Below, piece after piece: positions 8,739 through 15,874 of a DNA stretch of 64,000 nucleotides (position 1 is its first letter; each line of letters opens with the position of its first letter). Location: NCBI GenBank assembly GCA_937959285.1, contig CALGAR010000045.1, forward strand, positions 1-64,000, read 5' to 3'. The notes beneath the pieces were generated by a model. The model was not told the DNA's origin. It did no database searches and saw only the letters and a program-made list of their open reading frames with translations. The translations under genes and the position numbers were made by a program. Source of the DNA: an uncultured Bryobacterales bacterium. GTDB lineage: Bacteria; Acidobacteriota; Terriglobia; Bryobacterales; Bryobacteraceae.

Positions 8739-10220
8739 GTGCGTCGCCTTCCGATGAAGCCTGATCTTATCCTGTTGGTGCTCGCCCTTGTTTCTTGCGG
8801 CCTCTCCGCGGAGACTTTTCGGGACCCGGCACCCCCTGTCGTGCACCACGTCCCGGCGATACCGCTGCCTGCAGCTAAGCCCCATCCTGACGTCCGCGTT
8901 CACGGAAAGCCCAAACCTCTCCCCGCTGGTGCTGTCACTCACGACTGGAAATCCTTCCTCGGACCGACGCACAACGGCGTTTCGACCGAGACGAAGCTGC
9001 TGCTGGACTGGCCGGAGGGCGGTCCGAAGCTGGTTTGGGAGATGAAGAAGGGGACAGGTTACAGCTCGCCCGCAATCTCCGGAGACTACCTAGTCTACTT
9101 TCACCGTGTGGGTGACCGGGAGAAGGTGGAGTGCCTCCATCCGGAAACGGGGGCGGCTTACTGGGAATTCAGCTATCCGACTCAGTTCGAAGACCGCTAC
9201 GGCTACAACAACGGGCCGCGGGCCAGTCCGGTGATTGACGGTGACCGCGTCTATGTTTATGGAGCTGAGGGCAAGCTGCACTGCCTGCATCTCAAGACCG
9301 GTCAGCTCTACTGGAAGCGGGACATCGCCAAAGAGTTCAAAGTGCCGCAGGACTTTTTCGGCACGGCGACGACGCCGCTGATTGAAGGCGACCTGTTGAT
9401 CATCAACGTCGGCGCTCCGGGCGGCCCTACGGTTGCGGCTTTCGATAAGCGGTCTGGAAAGATGATATGGGGAGCAGGCAAGGAGTGGGGGCCGAGTTAT
9501 GCGTCTCCGGTTCCGGCCACAGTACACGGAAAGCGCCGGGTCTTCGTGTTCGCAGGAGGCGAAAGCGATCCTCCAACTGGCGGTCTCCTTTCGATCAATC
9601 CAGCCAACGGCGCCATCGACTTCGCTTTTCCATTCCGGAGCCGCAGCTACGAATCGGTGAACGCCTCTTCTCCCGTCGTCGTCGACAATCAAGTGTTTAT
9701 CTCGGCGAGCTATCGTACCGGCGGAGCATTACTGAATTTGCTGCCGGACGGCAAGCACAGCGTGGTGTGGACTTCAAGGGAGATCGGAACGCATTTCAAT
9801 ACAGCCGTCGAGAAGGATGGCTATCTGTACGCCTTCGATGGCCGCAACGAGCCTGATGCTTCTCTAGTGTGCGTGGAGCGAAAGACCGGGAAGGTGATGT
9901 GGCGCGTCACACCGGAGTGGGACGAGACGCTGATTATCAACGGAAGCGAGCGTAAGCAGCGCCTTGGCACCTTTCGCGGAACTCTGCTCGCGGTGGATGG
10001 ACGCTTCCTCTGCCTCGGCGAGCTTGGACACCTGTTGTGGCTTGACCTTTCACCAAAGGGCTACAAGGAGCTAAAGCGGGCATGGCTCTTCGCAGCGCGG
10101 GAAACGTGGTCGCTGCCCGTGCTGAGCCGCGGACTGCTATATATCAGCCAGCATTCTCGCGACGTGCTGCATAACACCCCACCCCGGCTTCTCTGCTACG
10201 ATCTCCGGGCTGCCAAGTGA
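8739..10220 (+). CDS. Secreted PQQ-like beta-propeller protein
   Basis: A 493-residue exported beta-propeller of the PQQ-repeat/BamB-like type. Repeated blades are visible, for example YSSPAISGDYLVYFHRVGD, ASPVIDGDRVYVYGAEGK, LHLKTGQLYWKRDIA, TPLIEGDLLIINVG and AAFDKRSGKMIWG. Each pairs a Gly-Asp turn with a terminal Trp strand. A signal peptide (MKPDLILLVLALVSCGLSA) follows. The start may be GTG at 8739, two bases after the previous stop, or ATG at 8754. In this group such proteins are usually secreted and of unknown substrate. No dehydrogenase catalytic residues are recognisable, so an enzyme activity should not be assumed. Confidence 0.85.
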   Translation: MRRLPMKPDLILLVLALVSCGLSAETFRDPAPPVVHHVPAIPLPAAKPHPDVRVHGKPKPLPAGAVTHDWKSFLGPTHNGVSTETKLLLDWPEGGPKLVWEMKKGTGYSSPAISGDYLVYFHRVGDREKVECLHPETGAAYWEFSYPTQFEDRYGYNNGPRASPVIDGDRVYVYGAEGKLHCLHLKTGQLYWKRDIAKEFKVPQDFFGTATTPLIEGDLLIINVGAPGGPTVAAFDKRSGKMIWGAGKEWGPSYASPVPATVHGKRRVFVFAGGESDPPTGGLLSINPANGAIDFAFPFRSRSYESVNASSPVVVDNQVFISASYRTGGALLNLLPDGKHSVVWTSREIGTHFNTAVEKDGYLYAFDGRNEPDASLVCVERKTGKVMWRVTPEWDETLIINGSERKQRLGTFRGTLLAVDGRFLCLGELGHLLWLDLSPKGYKELKRAWLFAARETWSLPVLSRGLLYISQHSRDVLHNTPPRLLCYDLRAAK

Positions 10221-10223
10221 GTA

Positions 10224-10247
10224 CAACTTTGAATTCCGCACAAGTTG
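10224..10247. terminator. Hairpin between convergent genes
   Basis: CAACTT (10224-10229) and AAGTTG (10242-10247) are 6-bp complements with a 12-base loop in the 48-bp gap between two convergent genes. It could act as a weak bidirectional terminator. No T tract accompanies it. Confidence 0.25.
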
Positions 10248-10268
10248 GGCCGTAAGGAATGAAATGCG

Positions 10269-10880
10269 TCACGTAGGCCGGCGCCGCGCGGCAACGCCGC
10301 GCAGCAGAACCCGGACGTATAGCGCAACCACCAAGCCAACAATAGCCCACGCCACGGGCTCCAGAAACTGATCGACGCGTTTGTAGTTTTCGCCGAGCAC
10401 CATGCCCGCGTAGACAAGGGCGGACGTCCAGATGACGGTCCCCAGCCCCGAGTAGAACAAAAAACGGCCGAACGGCATGGACGCGAAACCGGCTGGCAGC
10501 GAGATCACGGTTCGCACCCCCGGGAGGAGGCGGCCAAGGAAAACGACAAGCGCTTGGTGGCGTTCGAACCAGTCGCGAGCTTTGTACAGATCTTCGATGT
10601 CGATACCCAGCCAGTGTCCGTACGTCTCCATCCACTGCTGCACGCGCTCGCGGCCCACTTTCCTGCCGGCGAAGTACCACAAGCTGGTTCCGACAAGCGT
10701 GCCCGCTGATCCGCAGAGAACTGCGAGCCAAAGCCGGAATTCTCCTCGGGAGACCTGGTAGCCGACCAAGGGCATGATGACCTCCGACGGAATCGGCGGA
10801 AAGATGTTCTCCAGAAACGTTAGCAGGGCGATCCCAGCGTAGCCCATTGCCTGGATGAGGTTAAGAATCCATTCGGCCAT
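10269..10880 (-). CDS. DedA family membrane protein (VTT domain)
   Basis: A 203-residue integral membrane protein of the DedA family, members of which act in lipid-carrier and phospholipid recycling at the inner membrane. The family signature is clear: the N-terminal re-entrant region LTFLENIFPPIPSEVIMPL, GTLVGTSLWYFAGRKVGR, and the central VVFLGRLLPGVRTVISLPAG with the conserved Arg. Two to three hydrophobic spans follow. A GGAG ribosome-binding site precedes the ATG. It is convergent with the propeller gene. A second, more distant VTT protein lies at 48471-49109. Confidence 0.93.
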   Translation of the reverse strand: MAEWILNLIQAMGYAGIALLTFLENIFPPIPSEVIMPLVGYQVSRGEFRLWLAVLCGSAGTLVGTSLWYFAGRKVGRERVQQWMETYGHWLGIDIEDLYKARDWFERHQALVVFLGRLLPGVRTVISLPAGFASMPFGRFLFYSGLGTVIWTSALVYAGMVLGENYKRVDQFLEPVAWAIVGLVVALYVRVLLRGVAARRRPT

Positions 10881-10890
10881 CCACTCCTGT

Positions 10891-11068
10891 GGACGCGGTG
10901 AGATTCGAACGTGCGTCGTGGAGGGCGCGAGTTCGATGACATCAAACGAAAGCGAACCGTATGTGCTTTTGCTTCAGACGCGGCGGAAGGGCAGGGTGTT
11001 CAGGGTCCGGCATTGCATCGTGTTGACTTCACATGCGTTCTGGAACCTATCACCCGGAGAGCGCGTCC
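10891..11068 (+). other. Gene-free region with nested inverted repeats (candidate structured RNA)
   Basis: The 436 bases from 10881 to 11316 hold no convincing gene. Within them GGACGCG (10891-10897) pairs with CGCGTCC (11062-11068). Inside that, GTGA pairs with TCAC and GAACG with CGTTC in the same nested order, giving a long imperfect hairpin of ~178 bases, close to 6S RNA size. No 6S, tmRNA, SRP or RNase P core could be recognised. The pairing was found by eye and chance is not excluded. Confidence 0.2.
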
Positions 11069-11240
11069 GTCAAAAATAGGTGAAAGCAAGAAACGGCTAC
11101 GGCGGGATGCTCCCGAGCGTTCGGGCTCAGAAACGCTACCGGCAGGGTCATTGTCCGCAGCGATCCCGGTGTGGATAAGGCCGGGGACGGTAACTCGCGG
11201 CTATTGCGATTGGCCGCCTCCTCGTAGGCCTGGGACGATA

Positions 11241-11261
11241 AGTGCTGCGTTCTGCAGCACT
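11241..11261 (+). repeat. 8-bp hairpin upstream of lepB
   Basis: AGTGCTGC and GCAGCACT are perfect complements around a 5-base loop, 56 bases before the lepB start. A short T run (TTTC) follows. It could end an upstream transcript or be part of the lepB leader. Confidence 0.35.
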
Positions 11262-11316
11262 TTCACCCTTGCTGCCCGACCCACTGCCATGTTAGAAATT
11301 GGAGTGATTTGACAGG

Positions 11317-11901
11317 ATGTCTGTTGGGATGGAAGAGACTGAAAATTCACAGGTTGTGACTCCGAGCACCCCTAGCCAGACATTCTGGGGAGCCGTGCTC
11401 TCCTGGGTTCGCGACCTTGTGATCTCGGTGGTGCTTGCCATCATCGTGATTTTGTTCCTGTACCAGCCAGTCAAGGTGGAGGGAACGAGCATGATGCCCT
11501 CCCTGTTCGACCAGGAGAGAATCTTCATCAACAAGTTTCTCTACCGTTTCGGCCTGGGCAAGGTGGAGCGCGGAGACATGGTAGTCTTTTGGTTTCCCGG
11601 CGACACTTCGAAGTCTTATATCAAGCGGGTCATCGGCGTCCCCGGAGATGTCGTCTCGATCGACCACGGAATTGTCTCTGTCAACGGACGTCCTCTTGAA
11701 GAAGACTACGTTCCCGAAGAGTACCGAGACCGCCAATCCATGGCACCGGTCGTAGTTCCCAAGGACCATTACTTTGTCCTCGGCGATCACCGGAGCTCCT
11801 CCAACGACAGCCGGTTTTGGGGGCCCGTCCCGCGCCAGTACATCTACGGGAAAGCGGTCTTTGTGTACTGGCCCCTCGACAAGATCGGTCTCTTACATTA
11901 A
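11317..11901 (+). CDS. lepB: Signal peptidase I
   Basis: A 194-residue type I signal peptidase that removes Sec and Tat signal peptides at the outer face of the inner membrane. A single N-terminal transmembrane span (residues ~32-50) leads into the catalytic Ser58 in EGTSMMPSL, the Lys103 general base in YIKRVIGVPGD, and the GDHRSSSNDSR box near the C-terminus. Length is normal for the short bacterial form. An in-frame ATG at 11329 is an alternative start. Its last 4 bases overlap the end of the convergent DUF2905 gene. The many exported proteins in this window are its likely clients. Confidence 0.96.
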   Translation: MSVGMEETENSQVVTPSTPSQTFWGAVLSWVRDLVISVVLAIIVILFLYQPVKVEGTSMMPSLFDQERIFINKFLYRFGLGKVERGDMVVFWFPGDTSKSYIKRVIGVPGDVVSIDHGIVSVNGRPLEEDYVPEEYRDRQSMAPVVVPKDHYFVLGDHRSSSNDSRFWGPVPRQYIYGKAVFVYWPLDKIGLLH

Positions 11902-12116
11902 GTGCGCCGGCCGAACAGCCACAGAATCAACGTAAGCAGAAGACTGAGAAGGATGCTCGTCATCAGGGGGAAGTAGAACACGGAATTCTTTCCCCGGATG
12001 ACGATATCGCCTGGCAGCCGGCCGATCCGGATAGGCAGGCGTTCCCCGAGACTCACCAGGATTCCCGCCACCAGAAGGATAATTCCGGCGGCGATCAGCA
12101 TCCGTCCAAGACCCAT
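11898..12116 (-). CDS. DUF2905 small membrane protein
   Basis: A small two-span membrane protein of the DUF2905 type. It has the family's LGRML opening (MGLGRMLIAAG), a hydrophobic span, the conserved amphipathic centre RLPIRIGRLPGDIVIRGKN, a YFP turn and a second span ending LWLFGRR. The ATG at 12116 gives the usual ~70-residue length; a TTG at 12134 would add six residues. Function unknown. It overlaps the convergent lepB stop by 4 bases. Confidence 0.85.
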   Translation of the reverse strand: MGLGRMLIAAGIILLVAGILVSLGERLPIRIGRLPGDIVIRGKNSVFYFPLMTSILLSLLLTLILWLFGRRT

Positions 12117-12172
12117 ATTTACTATTATCTTCAATGAATCCGGGACGGATGCCGCTCGTTCTGAATGTCGCG

Positions 12173-13411
12173 TCAGACGGAATAGACGCGGCCGCGGTGC
12201 TGACCCAGGAGGATCTGCACCATTCTGTGCGCGATGAGCTCGTGGAGAGTCAGCAGCTCCCGGTTCGCTTCAACAATGGCGTCCACGTCAGAGGGATCGG
12301 AAACCTCGCCGCCGGCTTTCAAGGCATCGGTGGCTTCTTTGATCACCGGGTCTGCAATTACGTCGCCTGCGACCTCCCACAGAGTGATGAAACGATCCAC
12401 TGCGGTCGGGAAGCTGACCGCGAAGACGCCGTAGTTGCTGGTGGTGCGCGGCGGCTTATAGTCGAGGTTGAACGGCCCGTTGTAGTTGTGGCTGCGCAGC
12501 AGAACCAGCACGTTTAACCAGTCCAGCGGGTTGACCAGGCCGACGGCGATATCCACATCGTGCTTGAGCCGGTAGCCGTCGTTGATATCGAAGTGCCACA
12601 GCTTGCCCGCCATCAATGCCCGCGCCAGAGCAGCCCGGGGTGCAGCGCCCCACATCAGCTCGTGCAAATACTCCGGATTCAGGCCAACCATCTCGGGATG
12701 TTTCAGCAGCCCGGATGAGATAAAGGCCAGCATGGAATCGCTGGTCGGGAGCAGGATCTCGGCCTGAGGCTCGAAGGGCTTGGCTTCCAGACAGTGCTTG
12801 AGAGTGGGCCGGTTGTACTTCGCGGCAAGTTCGATATCGGCGTCGCAAGCCGCGTTCAAGGCATCTGCGTACCAGCGCAGCGTCTCGGTCTCCTCGATTG
12901 CTCCCTGGACGTAATAACCCAAAGATCCGGGCCAGTACACGGCGAAGGAGGCTCCCAGTTGGTGACCAATCGCCACAGTGTTTTGAACGCGCTTTGCGGC
13001 ATAGGCGCGGACGTCGGGAGACTCGGCCGCGGGGCTGGCAGCCCAGACCGCGTGATGGAATGTTTCGGTCGTCACCATGGAGCACTTCACGCCGTGCTCG
13101 TTCAACGTGCGCTTGATGCAGTCGACGATTTCATCCTGCTGGTCGGTCATCAGTGCCTGAGTTGGGATGACGTCCGTGTCGTGGGTGGTCCAGTAACCAA
13201 TCCCGATCTCAGCGTACTTTCGGATAACTTCTTGGAAGGTCACCGGCTGGCGAGTGGGTGCGTGAAAGAGGGCCTGCCCCTCATACGCAGCCGCCCACTG
13301 AGGGCCGGAGATGTAATACTTGCGGCGCGTCTCCGGAGAGTATGCTCCGCCGCAAGCGTCCATTAGCCTGGCGACAAGGGCTTGCTGTTGGTTCACTGGA
13401 ACTGGTTTCAT
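12173..13411 (-). CDS. Xylose-isomerase-like TIM-barrel enzyme
   Basis: 412 residues, resembling the short (Streptomyces-type) xylose isomerases. Both metal sites appear intact: THDTDVIP, CLEAKPFEPQ (Glu, Lys), LNPEYLHEL (Glu, His), HFDINDG, KHDVDIAVG and NLDYKPPRT. However, the active-site strand usually reading W-G-G-R-E-G reads YWPGSLGYY here, so the substrate may differ from xylose. It could be another aldose-ketose isomerase acting on sugars released by the surrounding glycosidases. There is no signal peptide, so it should be cytoplasmic. The gene stands alone, with 79 bases before the next gene. Confidence 0.8.
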   Translation of the reverse strand: MKPVPVNQQQALVARLMDACGGAYSPETRRKYYISGPQWAAAYEGQALFHAPTRQPVTFQEVIRKYAEIGIGYWTTHDTDVIPTQALMTDQQDEIVDCIKRTLNEHGVKCSMVTTETFHHAVWAASPAAESPDVRAYAAKRVQNTVAIGHQLGASFAVYWPGSLGYYVQGAIEETETLRWYADALNAACDADIELAAKYNRPTLKHCLEAKPFEPQAEILLPTSDSMLAFISSGLLKHPEMVGLNPEYLHELMWGAAPRAALARALMAGKLWHFDINDGYRLKHDVDIAVGLVNPLDWLNVLVLLRSHNYNGPFNLDYKPPRTTSNYGVFAVSFPTAVDRFITLWEVAGDVIADPVIKEATDALKAGGEVSDPSDVDAIVEANRELLTLHELIAHRMVQILLGQHRGRVYSV

Positions 13412-13490
13412 GGGTTCTCCGACCAGTCATCATACCCAGTCGGGTGGCGTGACGCCAGAGGGCAGGCGAGCCGAAAAAGAGGGCGTGAAA

Positions 13491-13757
13491 CTATTGAAGG
13501 CGGTTCTTGGAGCGCTCGTTATGTACGAGCTCATCGAAGATTGCCAGAACCTGTTTCCGGTAGAAATAGAGGCGCTTGAGTGTCTCGCGGAAGGAGCTTT
13601 CGTAGCGCGGAGCTTTCATCCACTTCTCTACCAGAGACTTCGGTACGTCGATGTCCCGGCGCAGCGCGTCGACGGAGTGTCCCCGCAGAAACAGTCCGTA
13701 GAACATTGCTGCCTCCCGCTGTACAGCAAGCGGATCAAATTCATCCCTACCCGTCAT
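13491..13757 (-). CDS. Conserved-looking 88-aa protein with structured leader
   Basis: An 88-residue soluble protein without signal or membrane span. The sequence is helical and basic at the C-terminus: FDPLAVQREAAMFYGLFLRG, HSVDALRRDIDVPKSLVEKW, YRKQVLAIFDELVHNER. The middle part has helix-turn-helix-like spacing (ALRRDIDVPKSLVEKWM), suggesting but not proving nucleic-acid binding. I believe similar small proteins occur widely in Acidobacteriota, but cannot name a family. Its ~200-base upstream region carries two hairpins and a pseudoknot-like set of inverted repeats (13774-13894), an unusual feature for so small a gene. Confidence 0.65.
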   Translation of the reverse strand: MTGRDEFDPLAVQREAAMFYGLFLRGHSVDALRRDIDVPKSLVEKWMKAPRYESSFRETLKRLYFYRKQVLAIFDELVHNERSKNRLQ

Positions 13758-13773
13758 ACAAACTGTTCATTGG

Positions 13774-13804
13774 CCTGGTCTTCGTCCAGGTTTCGCCTTC
13801 GAAA
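13774..13804 (-). repeat. Two tandem hairpins just upstream of the 88-aa gene
   Basis: CCTGG (13774-13778) pairs with CCAGG (13786-13790) around a 7-base loop. Immediately beyond, TTTCG (13791-13795) pairs with CGAAA (13800-13804) around a 4-base loop. Read on the minus strand both lie in the 5' leader, 17-47 bases before the ATG at 13757. They could affect ribosome access. Confidence 0.4.
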
Positions 13805-13824
13805 ATTAGTGTCAGTGTTCTGCA

Positions 13825-13894
13825 CCGAACCTGCTTATTTTACGCCAAGTCGGGGACAAAAAGGTTCGGCGTGGGGGCTTCCCCTCAAGTCCCC
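13825..13894 (-). promoter_or_regulatory. Pseudoknot-like leader element (candidate cis-regulatory RNA)
   Basis: Read on the minus strand, GGGGAC (13894-13889) pairs with GTCCCC (13857-13852). Its loop contains a small hairpin (GGGG 13884-13881 with CCCC 13877-13874) and CCGAACCT (13869-13862). CCGAACCT pairs perfectly with AGGTTCGG (13832-13825), beyond the first stem. The two main stems are interleaved, so they form either an H-type pseudoknot or two alternative folds. A T5 run sits between CCGAACC and the closing strand. It lies after the flavin reductase stop and before the 88-aa gene, so it could also include the terminator of the former. Confidence 0.4.
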
Positions 13895-13957
13895 AGTCTA
13901 CCAGAAACCTAGAGAATTTCGGAACGGATTTGCACGCGTGCAGGAGGCGTGACCGGC

Positions 13958-14440
13958 CTAGCTGAGCCGGCGGTAGGAGCTCCCGAAGTAGACAAGCGGC
14001 TGACCTTCCCGATATCGGGCTCGCGTCACTTCCGCAATCAGGATCGCGTGGTCGCCTGCATCCAGAATCCGGGTCGTCCGGCATTCAAGGGCTGCCAAAG
14101 CGTCTGTGAGAAGCGGAGCGCCGCACGGGCTCTTCTCCCACGAGAGATCCTCAAAACTGTTCGAGCTCCTCTTGGCAAAACGCACGGACAATGCCTCCTG
14201 CTCTTCTCCCAGCATGTTGATTCCGTAATGAGCCGCGCGTCTGAAGCAGGGGAGGAGGCTGCAGCGGTGGTCTACACAGACAAGCACCAGGGGCGGCTCG
14301 CAGGAAACGGACGTAAAGGAGTTGACGGTAAGACCATGCGGGGTGCCGGACTCATCTAGAACTGTCAGGATGGTTATGCCGGTTGCGAATCGCGAACAGA
14401 CACGGCGGAACAGGAGTGAGTTAATGTCGGAAAGGGCCAT
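13958..14440 (-). CDS. Flavin reductase domain protein
   Basis: A 160-residue member of the flavin reductase (FMN-binding split-barrel) family. Typical motifs are present: FATGITILTV, GLTVNSFTSVSCEPPLVLVC, a NMLGEEQEALS segment and DHAILIAEVTRARY near the end. It would use NAD(P)H to reduce FMN or FAD for a partner monooxygenase, but no such oxygenase is adjacent, so the partner is unknown. Length is normal. It is divergent from the HU-type gene, whose promoter lies just to the right. A 12-bp perfect palindrome (TGCACGCGTGCA, 13931-13942) sits 16 bases after its stop. Confidence 0.88.
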   Translation of the reverse strand: MALSDINSLLFRRVCSRFATGITILTVLDESGTPHGLTVNSFTSVSCEPPLVLVCVDHRCSLLPCFRRAAHYGINMLGEEQEALSVRFAKRSSNSFEDLSWEKSPCGAPLLTDALAALECRTTRILDAGDHAILIAEVTRARYREGQPLVYFGSSYRRLS

Positions 14441-14453
14441 TCTCCCAGCGCTC

Positions 14454-14483
14454 TTGACAACGGTGTAAGCTCAATCCTATCAT
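14454..14483 (+). promoter_or_regulatory. Sigma-70-type promoter for the HU gene
   Basis: TTGACA (14454-14459), an 18-base spacer and TATCAT (14478-14483). The -35 is a perfect match and the -10 has five of six consensus bases. The start would lie near 14490, giving a ~65-base leader ahead of the HU-type gene. The element sits in the divergent gap with the flavin reductase gene. Confidence 0.65.
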
Positions 14484-14554
14484 GAAGTTTGCAATCTTTG
14501 GCGCCTGCCTAGAACGATCAGCCAGATCAGTTTGCCCACGGCGAGGAGGATGTT

Positions 14555-14824
14555 TTGATCAAGCTGGATATTATTAACGAAGTCGTCAATCGTACCGGTA
14601 TCACTAAGACCAAGGCTGAAATGGCCGTCGAGACGGTTTTCGAGACGATGAAGAAGGCTCTTGGTCAAGGGGAACGGATCGAGCTCCGCGGCTTTGGCAT
14701 ATTCAACGTCCGCCCGCGCAAAACGGGCATTGGACGGAATCCGCGGACAGGTGCGGAAGTAGCTATTCCCCCAGGGAAGGCTGTTCGCTTCAAACCGGGC
14801 AAGGAGCTGCAAACGCTGCAGTAG
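14555..14824 (+). CDS. HU/IHF-type DNA-binding protein
   Basis: An 89-residue histone-like protein that binds and bends DNA as a dimer. The family signature is clear: KTKAEMAVETVFETMKKAL, GERIELRGFGIFNVRPRK and the DNA-intercalating arm GRNPRTGAEVAIPPGKAVRF. The start is a TTG at 14555 with a GAGGAGG ribosome-binding site ending 6 bases before it. An ATG at 14550 lies in another frame and reads ATG-TTT-TGA, so it forms a two-codon start-stop overlapping the true start. A good promoter lies at 14454-14483. Confidence 0.93.
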   Translation: MIKLDIINEVVNRTGITKTKAEMAVETVFETMKKALGQGERIELRGFGIFNVRPRKTGIGRNPRTGAEVAIPPGKAVRFKPGKELQTLQ

Positions 14825-14836
14825 TCGCCCACATTC

Positions 14837-15874
14837 GTGTCTTCGCAGGGCTCTCAACCCTCGCCATTCGGACCGCGCGCTCCGGTGGGACCGGGCGTGC
14901 CGCATCCCGAGCGCTTCGTGCGAAGCGACCGGAATGTGATTGCCTCATCGTGGCCCAGGACCCAGCCACGCTACTGGGTCCATGTTCTCCTGCTCCTGCT
15001 GACGTTTTTCACAACGACCGTGCTGGGGGCCCGATTCTCCTACAGCTTTCATCGGAACCTTCCGGCGTTCGATCTGGACAACGACGTCAGCCTGTTCTTA
15101 AGGATTCTCGGCGAGCCGTCACTGCTGAAAGACGGGTTGCCCTATTCCCTGACGCTCATGACGATTTTGCTGGCGCACGAGATGGGGCACTATCTGGCTT
15201 GCCTGTACTACCGGATTGACGCCAGCCTGCCGTACTTCCTTCCGGCGCCGACTTTCATCGGAACGCTCGGGGCTTTCATTCGCTTTCGCTCGCCAATCTT
15301 CTCACGCAAGATCCTGTTCGACGTTGGCATCGCCGGGCCGCTTGCAGGGTTCGTGTTTCTGCTTCCGGCGCTCGCCATCGGCTTAAGTTATTCGAAGATC
15401 ATCCCGGGCATTGCGGCTCAGGGTGATATGTCGTTCGGCACCCCGCTCCTGCTCCGCGCCCTGGAGTGGCTGATCTTTCCCGGAGTGCCCGCCGGAGACA
15501 TCTATCTGCATCCCATTGCGCGCGCCGCATGGGTAGGTCTGCTGGCCACGGCGCTGAATCTGCTTCCGATCGGCCAGTTGGATGGCGGCCACATCCTTTA
15601 CGCCTTTTTCGGCGATAAGCATATCCGCATCTCGACGCTCGCGTGCATTGCTTTGATTCCCATGGGCCTGCTTTACTGGCCTTGGGCTCTGTGGGGCGCC
15701 TTATTCCTGATCTTTGCCCGGCGGCACTTCCCAATCGTTGATCATTCGGACATCGGACCGGGACGGCGCCGGTTAGGAGTACTTGCTCTCGTTTTGTTCC
15801 TGCTCTGTTTTATTCCTGAGCCGGTTGTCTACAACAGCATCACGGAATCTGCTGCAGTGACTCCGGGGCGATGA
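14837..15874 (+). CDS. Site-2 protease family (M50) integral membrane metalloprotease
   Basis: A 345-residue polytopic membrane protein of peptidase family M50. The zinc motif HEMGH lies at residues 114-118 in LLAHEMGHYLACLYY, and the second motif is NLLPIGQLDGGHILYAF. Six or more hydrophobic segments follow a charged, Pro-rich cytoplasmic N-terminus. It has no PDZ insert, unlike RseP. Such proteases cleave membrane-embedded substrates in regulated proteolysis. The start is GTG at 14837, 12 bases after the HU stop. The stop overlaps the next start (ATGA), so translation with the glycosyltransferase gene is probably coupled. It heads the six-gene envelope operon to 19983. Confidence 0.9.
   Translation: MSSQGSQPSPFGPRAPVGPGVPHPERFVRSDRNVIASSWPRTQPRYWVHVLLLLLTFFTTTVLGARFSYSFHRNLPAFDLDNDVSLFLRILGEPSLLKDGLPYSLTLMTILLAHEMGHYLACLYYRIDASLPYFLPAPTFIGTLGAFIRFRSPIFSRKILFDVGIAGPLAGFVFLLPALAIGLSYSKIIPGIAAQGDMSFGTPLLLRALEWLIFPGVPAGDIYLHPIARAAWVGLLATALNLLPIGQLDGGHILYAFFGDKHIRISTLACIALIPMGLLYWPWALWGALFLIFARRHFPIVDHSDIGPGRRRLGVLALVLFLLCFIPEPVVYNSITESAAVTPGR

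Noticed and set aside
10876..10910. tRNA-like pieces on the minus strand: GTTCGAATC followed by CGCGTCC, and GGAGTGGATGGCCGAATGG resembling a tRNA-Leu 5' end
   Set aside because: No 5' acceptor strand lies within tRNA distance, the T-stem does not pair, and the second piece is the ribosome-binding site and start of the DedA gene.
10911..11312. 133-codon open frame in the gene-free gap before lepB
   Set aside because: Composition is Arg/Pro-rich and irregular, there is no family resemblance or ribosome-binding site, and it overlaps the candidate hairpin structure.
12116..12517. Plus-strand frames opposite the 3' end of the xylose-isomerase-like gene
   Set aside because: The minus strand carries the C-terminal part of a conserved enzyme; the plus frames are shadows.
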